Below, piece after piece: positions 45,427 to 55,058 of a stretch of DNA of 64,000 nt. Within the stretch, counting starts at the first letter, position 1. Each line of letters starts with the position of its first letter. The notes below the pieces were generated by a model. The model was not told the origin of the DNA. It was given only the letters and a program-made list of their open reading frames with translations, and searched no databases. The translations under genes were made by a program, and so were the position numbers. This stretch comes from an uncultured Lentibacter sp. (GTDB taxonomy: Bacteria; Pseudomonadota; Alphaproteobacteria; Rhodobacterales; Rhodobacteraceae), in the NCBI RefSeq assembly GCF_937123735.1, contig NZ_CAKZKL010000028.1:310001-374000 (forward strand), in the 5' to 3' direction.

Positions 45427-46071
45427 CTAGAGGTTCAGGCTTTGAAGGAGGCGGGCGGCCTCGGCGGCAGGTGGGGCCAATGCGGCGCGGTCTTCGCCCG
45501 GAAAGAAGCGTGCGCGCAGGGCTGTGGCCAAAGGCGCAGGCGTGAGGATATGCACCTTGGGGCCGGTTTTGAGCGTTTCGGCCGCCCAGCTGCGGGCGAG
45601 GGCAATCTGGGCTGTTTTGGTCGCGCCATAAGCGCCGAAGAATTTCTGGCCGCCCTGGCTGTCTTCAAAGAACAGCGCGTGGCTGTCTTTTTTCAGAAGG
45701 GGCGAGACAAAGCCAATCAGCCGCCCTGTGGCGGTGAGGTTAATTGCGACGGATTTTTCCCAGCCGCCCATATCCATGTGGTCTGCGGGCGACAGCGGCG
45801 CGGCGTGGGCCGCTGTATGGGCCCAGAGGTCGATCTGGCCCCAGCGGTCATAGATCGAGCGGCAGAGCTGGGCCATTGCATCCGGGTTGGTGATGTCCAT
45901 GGGGGCGAGGGTGGCCTCGCCGCCTTTGGCTTTGATGCGGTCGTCGAGGTCTTCCAATGCGCCGGTGGTGCGGCCCACGGCGACGATGTGGTGGCTGCTG
46001 CACAGCGCTTCGGCCAAAGCCGCGCCAAGGCCGCGGGACGCGCCGGTGATGAGGGCGATTTTGTCTGTCAT
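45427..46071 (-). CDS. Short-chain dehydrogenase/reductase
   Basis: 214 residues. NAD(P)-binding T-G-A-S-R-G-L-G near 8-15 and the catalytic Y-G-A-T-K near 148. The segment before the tyrosine reads E-D-S-Q-G-G-Q, so the serine is closer than usual and its role is uncertain. The overall shape is close to the YciK group, whose substrate is unknown. The repeat core touches its stop codon. It starts 31 bp after the purF stop. Confidence 0.83.
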   Translation of the reverse strand: MTDKIALITGASRGLGAALAEALCSSHHIVAVGRTTGALEDLDDRIKAKGGEATLAPMDITNPDAMAQLCRSIYDRWGQIDLWAHTAAHAAPLSPADHMDMGGWEKSVAINLTATGRLIGFVSPLLKKDSHALFFEDSQGGQKFFGAYGATKTAQIALARSWAAETLKTGPKVHILTPAPLATALRARFFPGEDRAALAPPAAEAARLLQSLNL

Positions 46072-46102
46072 GTCAAAGTCTTTCGCTGCACTCTTTTGAG
46101 GG

Positions 46103-47560
46103 TTACTCGGCGGCTTTCATCTCAAAGCCTTTTTCGATCATATCGGCGGGGATGACAGGGTATTCGCCGGAGAAGCAGGCGTCGCAATATTGCGGGCAGG
46201 CGTTGCGGCGCCCGTCTGCTTCGCCCACAGCGCGGTAAAGGCCATCCAGCGAGATGAACTTGAGGCTGTCCACTGCAAGATGCTGGCGCATTTCCTCTTC
46301 AGACATGGTTGCGGCCAGAAGCTTTTCGCGCTGCGGTGTGTCGACCCCGTAAAAGCAGGGCCAGGCCGTGGGCGGGCTTGCGATGCGGAAGTGCACTTCG
46401 GCGGCGCCGGCGTCCAGGATCATTTCCTTGATCTTGCGCGACGTTGTTCCGCGCACCACGCTGTCATCCACCAGAATGACCCGTTTGCCCTTTATGAGCG
46501 CGCGGTTGACGTTGAGTTTGAGGCGCACACCCATGTTGCGGATCTGCTCGGTTGGCTCGATGAAGGTGCGGCCCATGTATTGGTTGCGGATGATGCCCAT
46601 GGCGTAGGGGATGCCGCTTTCCTGGCTGAAGCCGATGGCGGCGGGTGTTCCGGAATCGGGCACCGGGCAGACCAGATCGGCCTCAACGGGCGCTTCGCGC
46701 GCCAGCTCCACGCCGATCTGGCGGCGGGTTTCATAGACCGAGCGGCCGCCGATGATGCTGTCAGGGCGGGAGAAATAGACATGTTCAAAGATGCAGAACC
46801 GCGAGGGTTGGCGGCGGAAGGGGAAGCTGCTCTCGACTGTGCCGCCACTGATGACCACCATTTCGCCGGGTTCGATCTCGCGCACAAAGCTTGCGCCGAT
46901 GATGTCCAGCCCGCAGGTTTCCGAGCTGAGCACCCAGCCCTCGCCGATCTGGCCAAGCACCAGCGGGCGCACGCCCAGAGGATCGCGCACACCGATGAGC
47001 TTGGTGCGGGTCATGGCGACGATGGAAAACGCGCCCTCGACGCGGCGCAGCGCGTCTTCCATCCGCTCAGGGATAGTGCGCTGCAAGGAGCGCGCCATGA
47101 GGTGGATGATACATTCGGAATCCGAGCTGGACTGGAAAATGCTGCCACGCTCGATCAGCTCGCGGCGCAGGGCGTCGGCATTGGTGATATTGCCGTTGTG
47201 CGCGATGGCGGCACCGCCCATGGAAAACTCGCCAAAAAAGGGCTGCACATCGCGGATGGCTGCGCCTTTTGCGCCGGCGGTGGAGTAGCGCACATGGCCT
47301 ATGGCCAGCGGCCCCGGCAGGGTTTCCATGAGGCTCTGCTTGGTGAAATTGTCGCGCACATAGCCAAAGCGGCGCACCGAGTTGAAGCCTGCCTCCGGAT
47401 CATGGCTGACGATCCCGCCGGCCTCCTGGCCACGGTGCTGAAGCGCATGCAGCCCCAGGGCCACGAAATTGGCCGCATCGCTCACACCGGTCACGCCGAA
47501 AACGCCGCATTCCTCCTTGAGTTTATCATCATCAAAGGGGTGGGCATAATGCGTGGTCAC
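46103..47560 (-). CDS. purF: Amidophosphoribosyltransferase
   Basis: 485 residues; first committed step of purine synthesis, PRPP plus glutamine to phosphoribosylamine. The N-terminal nucleophile cysteine is in E-E-C-G-V-F-G (C18, so a short propeptide is removed). The PRPP loop is V-I-L-V-D-D-S-V-V-R-G-T-T near 365. I chose the GTG at 47560, with GGAG eight bases upstream; the longer frame to 47623 adds 21 residues. Next to cvpA, as in E. coli. Confidence 0.96.
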   Translation of the reverse strand: MTTHYAHPFDDDKLKEECGVFGVTGVSDAANFVALGLHALQHRGQEAGGIVSHDPEAGFNSVRRFGYVRDNFTKQSLMETLPGPLAIGHVRYSTAGAKGAAIRDVQPFFGEFSMGGAAIAHNGNITNADALRRELIERGSIFQSSSDSECIIHLMARSLQRTIPERMEDALRRVEGAFSIVAMTRTKLIGVRDPLGVRPLVLGQIGEGWVLSSETCGLDIIGASFVREIEPGEMVVISGGTVESSFPFRRQPSRFCIFEHVYFSRPDSIIGGRSVYETRRQIGVELAREAPVEADLVCPVPDSGTPAAIGFSQESGIPYAMGIIRNQYMGRTFIEPTEQIRNMGVRLKLNVNRALIKGKRVILVDDSVVRGTTSRKIKEMILDAGAAEVHFRIASPPTAWPCFYGVDTPQREKLLAATMSEEEMRQHLAVDSLKFISLDGLYRAVGEADGRRNACPQYCDACFSGEYPVIPADMIEKGFEMKAAE

Positions 47561-47659
47561 GGGGCAACTCCGAATCCGAGGGTGGCGTGGCCCCTTCATA
47601 GTCAGACCGGCGGCCCGTGTCACCCGGCGAAGCGCTCTCTTTTGATCTTTGCTGCGGAA

Positions 47660-48214
47660 TTATTCGCCGCAGCTGGCCACGAGCTGCTCGTATTGCAGGG
47701 TGATCCAGCCGAGGGCCTGCTCGGGGTCGCGCTCTTCGATTGTGCCGGTCATCTTGCCAAAGACCCGCGCGGAGCGGCTGTCATCAATGGCGGTGATGTC
47801 TTGGGAGGTTATGACGGTTTCATAGACAAAAAAGGCAATCGCCACCAGCAAGATCCCCCGTGCGACCCCGAAGAGAAAGCCAAAGGCCTGATCGAGCCCG
47901 CCCAGCACAGAGCGTTGCACAAGGGCGGAGAACATGGGCGTGAACAGCGCGGCCACCACCAAGACAAGCGCAAAGATCGCGGCGGCACCGGCGATCATGG
48001 AGAGTTCGCAACTGTCGGATATGAAGCCGCCCAGGACGGGTATTTCCTTGACAAGGGGCTGCGCCTGGGGCGCAAAGACAAAGGCCAGCATTGCGGCGAT
48101 GACCCAGCCCGCAATGGCCAGCCCCTCGCGCACGAGGCCGCGGGAGTAGGCCAAAAGAGCCGACACAACAATGATCAGGGCAACGATGCCATCAACGATT
48201 GTAAAACCTTCCAT
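47660..48214 (-). CDS. cvpA: CvpA-family membrane protein
   Basis: 184 residues with four hydrophobic helices (about 5-30, 34-52, 75-100, 112-135) and a soluble tail. CvpA was named for colicin V production; its biochemical role is unclear. The order radA-cvpA-purF is the common one. ATG at 48214 is preferred (GAGAG before it) over a GTG at 48220. Confidence 0.9.
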   Translation of the reverse strand: MEGFTIVDGIVALIIVVSALLAYSRGLVREGLAIAGWVIAAMLAFVFAPQAQPLVKEIPVLGGFISDSCELSMIAGAAAIFALVLVVAALFTPMFSALVQRSVLGGLDQAFGFLFGVARGILLVAIAFFVYETVITSQDITAIDDSRSARVFGKMTGTIEERDPEQALGWITLQYEQLVASCGE

Positions 48215-48241
48215 GATCACTCTCTTTTCGTTACTTTGCGC

Positions 48242-49606
48242 TTAGCCTGCGCCAAAAATATCACCGACAAAGGTGGTTAGGTCTTCATAGCGCTTCGCGC
48301 TCAGCCCGGCTGTGGCCGGAGCCTTATCTCCCTTTGGCATAATTGCGCTGGAAAAACCAAGTTTTTGCGCTTCTTTCAACCGGTTTTCTGTTTGGGAGAC
48401 CGAGCGCAGCGCGCCGGAGAGGCTGATTTCACCAAACACCACCGTGTCCTTGGGCAGGGCCGCGTCCTCGCGGGCCGACAAAAGCGCCGCCGCAACAGCC
48501 AGATCTGCGGCCGGTTCAGAGACCTTGAGCCCGCCCGCCACATTGAGATAAACATCAAGCCCCGCAAAGGGAATGCCGCAGCGCGCTTCCAGCACCGCAA
48601 GGATCATGGCAAGGCGTGAACTGTCCCAGCCGACCACGGTGCGGCGCGGCTGGCTGTGTGGGCTGGGGGCGACAAGCGCTTGAAATTCCACCAAAACTGG
48701 GCGTGTGCCTTCGATTCCGGAGAAGACAACCGAGCCGGGCGAGGGCTCTCCACGCTCAGAAAGAAACAGCGCTGAAGGGTTTTTTACCTCTTGCAGGCCA
48801 GCGCCCGTCATTTCAAACACACCGATCTCATCGGCGGGGCCAAAGCGGTTTTTTACAGCGCGCAGAATGCGGAATTGATGCCCGCGCTCGCCCTCAAAAT
48901 AAAGCACGGTATCGACCATATGTTCGACCACGCGCGGCCCGGCAATCTGGCCGTCTTTTGTGACATGGCCCACAAGGATCACCGAGACGCCCTTGCGCTT
49001 GGCAAAGCTTGTCAGCTCATGCGCGGCCGCGCGGACCTGAGACACCGAGCCGGGCGCGCTGTCGACGGTATCGACCCACATGGTCTGGATGGAATCGATG
49101 ATGGCGAGCTGGGGCTGTTCGGCCTCCAAAGTGGTGAGAATATTGCGCAGGTTGGTTTCGGCTCCAAGCCGGACGGGCGCGTCTTTCAACCCCAGCCGCT
49201 GGGCGCGCATACGCACCTGCGCAGAGGCCTCCTCACCTGAAATATAAACTGTTTTCAAACCACTAGACGCAAATTTGGCGGCGGCTTGCAACAAGACAGT
49301 GGATTTGCCAATCCCCGGATCACCGCCCACCAGGATCGCCGACGCAGCCACCAGCCCGCCGCCCAGCACCCGGTCCAGCTCGTCCATCCCGCTCAGCGTG
49401 CGCGGGGGCGGGGCCTCGTGTGTGGAGAGATCACTCAGCGGGATCTGGCCACCGCGTTGTGCGCCGATCGACTTTGAACTTGAGCCGTCGGAGAGGGGGG
49501 TGGCTTCGGTGATTGTGTTCCAGGCGCCGCACGAATCGCATTGGCCCGCCCATTTGGTGGTGGTTGCGGCGCAGCCGGAGCAGACATATTGAATTTTTTT
49601 TGCCAT
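48242..49606 (-). CDS. radA: DNA repair protein RadA
   Basis: 454 residues; helps branch migration and processing of recombination intermediates. N-terminal zinc finger C-S-G-C then C-D-S-C-G-A-W, RecA-like ATPase with G-D-P-G-I-G-K-S-T near 94, the RadA signature K-N-R-F-G-P near 252 and a C-terminal Lon-like domain. First gene before cvpA and purF. Confidence 0.96.
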   Translation of the reverse strand: MAKKIQYVCSGCAATTTKWAGQCDSCGAWNTITEATPLSDGSSSKSIGAQRGGQIPLSDLSTHEAPPPRTLSGMDELDRVLGGGLVAASAILVGGDPGIGKSTVLLQAAAKFASSGLKTVYISGEEASAQVRMRAQRLGLKDAPVRLGAETNLRNILTTLEAEQPQLAIIDSIQTMWVDTVDSAPGSVSQVRAAAHELTSFAKRKGVSVILVGHVTKDGQIAGPRVVEHMVDTVLYFEGERGHQFRILRAVKNRFGPADEIGVFEMTGAGLQEVKNPSALFLSERGEPSPGSVVFSGIEGTRPVLVEFQALVAPSPHSQPRRTVVGWDSSRLAMILAVLEARCGIPFAGLDVYLNVAGGLKVSEPAADLAVAAALLSAREDAALPKDTVVFGEISLSGALRSVSQTENRLKEAQKLGFSSAIMPKGDKAPATAGLSAKRYEDLTTFVGDIFGAG

Positions 49607-49685
49607 AATTTTGTATGTCTGAGCGCTGCGGGCAGGTCAACCGACTGTGGCCCGCCAAAGGCAAAGAGGTTGATCCAGGAAATTC

Positions 49686-49769
49686 GGCCCAAAGCGCCCG
49701 GCCCAAAGCGCCCGTGCCAGAGTGTCTGTGCCAGAGCGTCCGGCGCACAGCGCCCGGAGCACCGCGTGC
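49686..49769. repeat. Degenerate 14-bp tandem repeat, six units
   Basis: Units GGCCCAAAGCGCCC (two identical copies), then GTGCCAGAGTGTCT, GTGCCAGAGCGTCC, GGCGCACAGCGCCC and GGAGCACCGCGTGC. The 14-bp period is not a multiple of three, so it is non-coding. It fills most of the 173-bp gap between radA and the next gene upstream. Confidence 0.75.
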
Positions 49770-49779
49770 GGGGCGCTGA

Positions 49780-50547
49780 TCACTCCGCCGCGCGGGGCAG
49801 GCGGGTGAGACTGTCGCTTTCGGCCTCAAATTCCAGCCGGGCGATCTTGCCCAACTCCGGCATCACCCGATGCAACTCATCGCGCAGCCGCTCAAGCTGG
49901 CTGGCGGCCACGCTCTCTTCCAGCTCGACCTCATGCAGCCAGTGTTTGAGCTCATTGGCAACCTGTTTGGCCTGCCCCAGGCGGGCATTGAAGCGTGCGA
50001 CCTCATCCTGGCGCTGGCGCAGGAAGCTGCGCGCCCGCGCAAGCGCCTCATCGGAGTATGTCTCGGCCAACTCCTTGGAAATATGGCTCATTTGCGCAGC
50101 CGCTTCGAGCACCTCGGGCTCCAGATGGCCCAGATCGGGGTGACTGCGCAAGAACACCAGCCGCTCGCGCACAGAATCAAACTCAGAAGCAAGCTGGAAG
50201 CTGCCGGCGCGATCGGCGGCATGGGCCATATGGTAGGCCTGCGCCACATCCTGCATCCCGATCTGAAAACTGCGGTGCGAATTTTCCAGCCGCAACACCC
50301 GCCCGGTAGAGGGCACAAAGAACATCAGCATCAGCAGGAGAGCTGTGACCCCGGTTTGCAGCCAAACCCCTGCCTCAGCATAGCTTGTGGGCCCAAACGA
50401 CAGCGGCATCACCAGCCAGGGCAGCACCCCGAGCGCGCAGAGCAGCGTATAGCCGAGCATCGCGAGCGCCGCGCAGACAAGGCTAAAAAACGTCAGACGA
50501 TGCAACAGAAAGACGAGGCTGCGCAGGGCAGAAAAAAAGCTGTCCAT
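49780..50547 (-). CDS. Membrane protein with long coiled coil, function unknown
   Basis: 255 residues. Two or three hydrophobic helices (about 12-50 and 62-80) followed by a charged, mostly helical cytoplasmic part (90-235) with heptad-like leucine spacing. Proteins of this layout next to radA in Rhodobacteraceae are sometimes named DNA repair protein, but I see no nuclease, helicase or DNA-binding motif. A good GGGGGA ribosome site precedes the ATG. It lies upstream of radA on the same strand, separated by the 14-bp repeat. Confidence 0.75.
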   Translation of the reverse strand: MDSFFSALRSLVFLLHRLTFFSLVCAALAMLGYTLLCALGVLPWLVMPLSFGPTSYAEAGVWLQTGVTALLLMLMFFVPSTGRVLRLENSHRSFQIGMQDVAQAYHMAHAADRAGSFQLASEFDSVRERLVFLRSHPDLGHLEPEVLEAAAQMSHISKELAETYSDEALARARSFLRQRQDEVARFNARLGQAKQVANELKHWLHEVELEESVAASQLERLRDELHRVMPELGKIARLEFEAESDSLTRLPRAAE

Positions 50548-50916
50548 GATCCCCCACGGAACTTGTTAACCAACTATGAGCAAAATTATGCCGATCCGTT
50601 CGGGAAAAAATAGGGGGAAAAGCGCTCTTTTGGGGCGGCTTTGCGGAAATGCACTGTTTTTGCCTGTGAAATTTGCCGCCTCCGGAAACAATCCTGGCCT
50701 TGGGGGCGCAATGTTTCCGGCCCAGAGCGCAGGCCGGGGGCGCGCGTTAAGATTTGGCCAGATGCGCCAAACAGGGGGGGTGAAAAGCGTGCACAGGGCG
50801 TGCACAATGCGTGCACCCCCTGATCGGCCATTTGGGCGGCTTTGCCAGTGTGACCAATGCGCTCGCGCGCTTTAGGGAATTTTAAGGTTTTGGGGAGTGG
50901 CGCTTGGCCTGCCCGC
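50548..50916. other. 369-bp intergenic region without a supported gene
   Basis: Contains a 9-bp inverted repeat CCGGAAACA (50682-50690) and TGTTTCCGG (50712-50720), a TTAA at 50747 and the triple GTGCAC array. Short open frames on both strands lack ribosome sites. It may hold the promoter of the coiled-coil membrane protein or a small RNA. Confidence 0.6.
50774..50817. promoter_or_regulatory. Triple GTGCAC array, copy 2
   Basis: Seven Gs and TGA, then GTGCAC at 50789, 50800 and 50811 with an exact 11-bp period. Matches copy 1 at 39 of 44 bases. Upstream TTAA lies 27 bp before the G run (28 in copy 1). Confidence 0.6.
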
Positions 50917-51663
50917 CTAGCGCACAGCAGCAATTGGCCCCTCTGCGCGGCCATGGATGAACTGGTCAAGATAGGGGTCGCCCGAGCTGTCGAGCTGCGC
51001 AACCGGCCCTGTCCATTGGATCACCCCATCATGGAGCATGGCCACGTCATCGGCAATGGCGCGCACGCTGGACATATCGTGGGTGATGGTCATGGCGGTG
51101 GCGCCCATTTCCACCACGATCTCGCGGATGAGTGCGTTGATGACGCCGGACATGATCGGATCAAGGCCGGTTGTCGGCTCGTCAAAGAAGATGATCTCGG
51201 GTTCGGCGGCAATGGCGCGGGCGAGGCCGACGCGCTTTTGCATCCCGCCCGAAAGCTCGGAGGGGAAGAGATCGGCGGTTTCTGGGGCGAGGCCGACGCG
51301 GCGCAGCTTTTCGATGGCCAGCTCACGCGCCTCGGCTTTGGGGCGCTTGAGGGTGCCGCGCAACAGGCGGAAGGCCACGTTTTGCCAGACGGGAAGGCTG
51401 TCAAACAGCGCGCCGCCCTGAAAGAGCATGCCGAAGCGGGCGAGAAAGGCGTCACGCTCGCCCGTGGTGACATCCTGCCCCTCCAGTGTGATTGTCCCGC
51501 TGTCGGGGGTGACGAGGCCGAGCACGGATTTGAGCAGCACGGATTTGCCCGTGCCCGAGCCGCCAATGATGACCATCGAGGTGCCCTTCTGGACCGTCAG
51601 ATTGACGCCTTGCAGGACTTTCTTGGGGCCGAAGGATTTGTGAACGGAGCTGAGCGTGATCAT
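50917..51663 (-). CDS. mlaF: MlaF-type ABC transporter ATPase
   Basis: 248 residues. Walker A G-G-S-G-T-G-K-S-V near 37, signature L-S-G-G-M-Q-K-R near 138, Walker B I-I-F-F-D-E-P-T-T-G-L-D-P-I. The G-L-D-P-I-M-S-G-V form is typical of the Mla/Mce lipid transporters that move phospholipid between membranes. The ATG at 51663 starts at the conserved M-I-T-L-S; the frame to 51726 passes through a repeat. It works with the permease gene next upstream; no mlaD-like (MCE) gene is adjacent. Confidence 0.9.
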   Translation of the reverse strand: MITLSSVHKSFGPKKVLQGVNLTVQKGTSMVIIGGSGTGKSVLLKSVLGLVTPDSGTITLEGQDVTTGERDAFLARFGMLFQGGALFDSLPVWQNVAFRLLRGTLKRPKAEARELAIEKLRRVGLAPETADLFPSELSGGMQKRVGLARAIAAEPEIIFFDEPTTGLDPIMSGVINALIREIVVEMGATAMTITHDMSSVRAIADDVAMLHDGVIQWTGPVAQLDSSGDPYLDQFIHGRAEGPIAAVR

Positions 51664-51688
51664 GGGGCGCAGCCCTGCGGAGCAGAGG

Positions 51689-51734
51689 CCGGGGCGCTGC
51701 CCCGGACCCCGGAGTATTGTGGGCAAGATGAAGG
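51689..51734 (+). repeat. Intergenic modular repeat (copy g, variant)
   Basis: CCGGGGCGCTGCCCCGG (51689-51705) then CCCGGAGTATTGTGGG and CAAGATGAAGG, a diverged core between mlaE and mlaF. Confidence 0.55.
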
Positions 51735-51751
51735 GGGGGCGAGCGGCTGGG

Positions 51752-52528
51752 TCATGCGGAGAAGAAGGCCTCTGTGAGCAGGTAGTTGGCCGCCAGGATA
51801 AGCACCGAGGCGGCCACCACGGCGGCTTTTGTGGCGCGGCCCACGCCTTGGGCGCCGCGGCCGGAGGTCATGCCATAATAGCAGCCCATGGTGGCGATGA
51901 TGAAGCCGAAGGCCGCGCCTTTGATAAGGCCTGAGGTAATGTCCCAGACTTCGAGGAAATCGACCGTGTTTTTGAGGTAGGCGGCTTCGTTGAAGCCCAG
52001 GCGCGTCACGCCGACGATATAGCCGCCCATGATGCCGATGGCATCGCCCACGGCCACCAGAACAGGCAGGGCCAAGGTGGCGGCCAGAACGCGCGGCAGG
52101 GTGAGGTATTTCATCGGGTGGGTGGAGAGGGTTGTCAGCGCGTCGATTTGTTCGGTGACTTTCATGGTGCCGATTTCGGCGGCGATCGAGCTGGCGACGC
52201 GGGCGGCGACCATGAGCCCGCCCAGAACGGGGCCGAGCTCGCGCACCATGCCGATGGCGACGATGGAGGGGACGACCTCTTCGGCATTGAAGCGCGCGCC
52301 GCCCGAGTAGATCTGAAGCGCCAGCGCGCCGCCGGTGAAGAGCGCGGTGAGCCCGACGACGGGCAGCGAGAGCCAGCCGATTTGCACCAGCGCGACCCAG
52401 AGCTCGCGGGCGTAAAACGGCGGGCGCAAGAGATGGGTGAGGGTGTCCAGCGCAAAGAGCGTGACGCGGCCCATGGCTGCGAGGGCGGCCAGCACCGCTG
52501 CGCCGAGGGCGGCGAGGGGGCGGCTCAT
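51752..52528 (-). CDS. mlaE: MlaE-type ABC transporter permease
   Basis: 258 residues with five or six helices and the family sequence I-Y-S-G-G-A-R-F then [18 protein letters not shown] near 85-100, and [14 protein letters not shown]. It forms the inner-membrane part of the lipid transporter with MlaF. Its ATG overlaps the alr stop as ATGA, and mlaF follows after a repeat-containing 88-bp gap. Confidence 0.92.
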   Translation of the reverse strand: MSRPLAALGAAVLAALAAMGRVTLFALDTLTHLLRPPFYARELWVALVQIGWLSLPVVGLTALFTGGALALQIYSGGARFNAEEVVPSIVAIGMVRELGPVLGGLMVAARVASSIAAEIGTMKVTEQIDALTTLSTHPMKYLTLPRVLAATLALPVLVAVGDAIGIMGGYIVGVTRLGFNEAAYLKNTVDFLEVWDITSGLIKGAAFGFIIATMGCYYGMTSGRGAQGVGRATKAAVVAASVLILAANYLLTEAFFSA

Positions 52529-53574
52529 GCGCCGGCCCCTGCGCCGGCCCCTGTATAGCGGCGGCTGTAGCGTGCGCCCAGGGATGTGAGCACCTCATAG
52601 CCGATGGTGCCGGCGGCTTGGGCGAGCGTGTCGACGCCTTGTTGCGGGCCGAGCAGGGTGAGGCTGTCGGGGGTGTCGGGGAGATCGGTGATGTCGACGG
52701 TGATCAGATCCATCGAGACCCGCCCGATGAGCGGGCAGCTGTTGGGGCCGCTGTAGAGCGTGGCCTTGCCGGACATGGCGCGGATGAGGCCGTCGGCATA
52801 GCCGGCGGCGAGGGTGGCCACGCGGCGCGGCTGGCGGGCGACATAGCCGCGATTGTAGCCCACGCTCTCGCCGGGCGCGACGGTGCGTGTTTGAACCACG
52901 GGCAGCTCGAGGCGGACCACGGGGCGGGCCTGTGTGAAGGGGGCGCCGCCATAGAGGCCGATGCCCGGGCGGGTCATGTCAAAGTGGTAGTCGCGGCCCA
53001 GGAGCGTGCCGCCTGTCGCTGCGAGCGAGCGCGGCGCGGTGAGCCCCTCTGTCAGCGCGCGAAAGACCTTGAGCTGGGCGGCGTTCATCGGTGCGTGAGG
53101 CTCATCGGCGGCGGCGAGATGGGACATGACGAGCGCGGGCGATTTGGACAGCAGCCTGTCGCGCAGGGCGGCCCATTCGGCGGGCTCCATGCCGAGGCGG
53201 TTCATGCCGGTGTCAAGCTGGAGGCCGAAGGGCGCATCCGGCAGCGCCGAGAGCTGACGCTCGAGCTGGTCGGGCGAATTGAGCAGCGGTGTGAGGGTGC
53301 GGCTGTTGATGAGGGGCGTGTCGCCAGCCATATGGCCCGAGAAGATGTAGATCACCGGGCCTTGGCCCAGGGTGTCGCGCAGGGCGGCGCCTTCCTCGGC
53401 GGTGGCGACAAAGAAGCTGCGCGCGCCGGCTTTGGCCAGCGCATGGGCCACGGGGGCGAGGCCGAGGCCATAGGCGTCGGCCTTGACGACCGCGCCGGTT
53501 TCGGGCGCTTTGGCCAGAGCGCGCCAGTTGTGCACCAGCGCGTCGAGATCGATTGTGAGTGTTCCGCTTGCCAT
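52525..53574 (-). CDS. alr: Alanine racemase
   Basis: 349 residues; supplies D-alanine for peptidoglycan. The PLP lysine is in [10 protein letters not shown] near 28-37, and the catalytic tyrosine lies in the G-Y-N-R-G-Y region near 255; the M-D-L-I-T-V-D segment closes the site. The C-terminus has an A-G-A-G-A-G-A tail. Overlaps mlaE by 4 bp, and follows pepT by 30 bp. Confidence 0.95.
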   Translation of the reverse strand: MASGTLTIDLDALVHNWRALAKAPETGAVVKADAYGLGLAPVAHALAKAGARSFFVATAEEGAALRDTLGQGPVIYIFSGHMAGDTPLINSRTLTPLLNSPDQLERQLSALPDAPFGLQLDTGMNRLGMEPAEWAALRDRLLSKSPALVMSHLAAADEPHAPMNAAQLKVFRALTEGLTAPRSLAATGGTLLGRDYHFDMTRPGIGLYGGAPFTQARPVVRLELPVVQTRTVAPGESVGYNRGYVARQPRRVATLAAGYADGLIRAMSGKATLYSGPNSCPLIGRVSMDLITVDITDLPDTPDSLTLLGPQQGVDTLAQAAGTIGYEVLTSLGARYSRRYTGAGAGAGA

Positions 53575-53604
53575 GGGGTCTTGTTGCCAGAGGGGCGTGC
53601 AAGG

Positions 53605-54894
<1,290 letters not shown>

Positions 54895-55001
54895 GGGGGC
54901 GCTTTCTGCTGGGCTTTGACGCATGATCTTGTGCGCACGCGGCTTGTGCAAGAGAATTTTAGACGGTGCTGTGCAAAGCCAGCCCCCAGACGCAGGTTTG
55001 A

Positions 55002-55050
55002 CTGGGGGCCAGCCCCCAGGCCCCCGGGATATTTAGGGCAATAAGAAAGG
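55002..55050 (+). repeat. Intergenic modular repeat (copy h)
   Basis: CTGGGGGCCAGCCCCCAG (55002-55019), then CCCCCGGGATATTTAGGG and CAATAAGAAAG, 9 bp from the dnaB stop. A half hairpin (AGCCAGCCCCCAG) lies just upstream. Confidence 0.8.
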
Positions 55051-55058
55051 AGGGCCGG

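Noticed and set aside
46190..48280. 696-residue plus-strand open frame across purF and cvpA
   Set aside because: Runs antisense through two well-supported genes; composition is that of a reverse-frame artefact.
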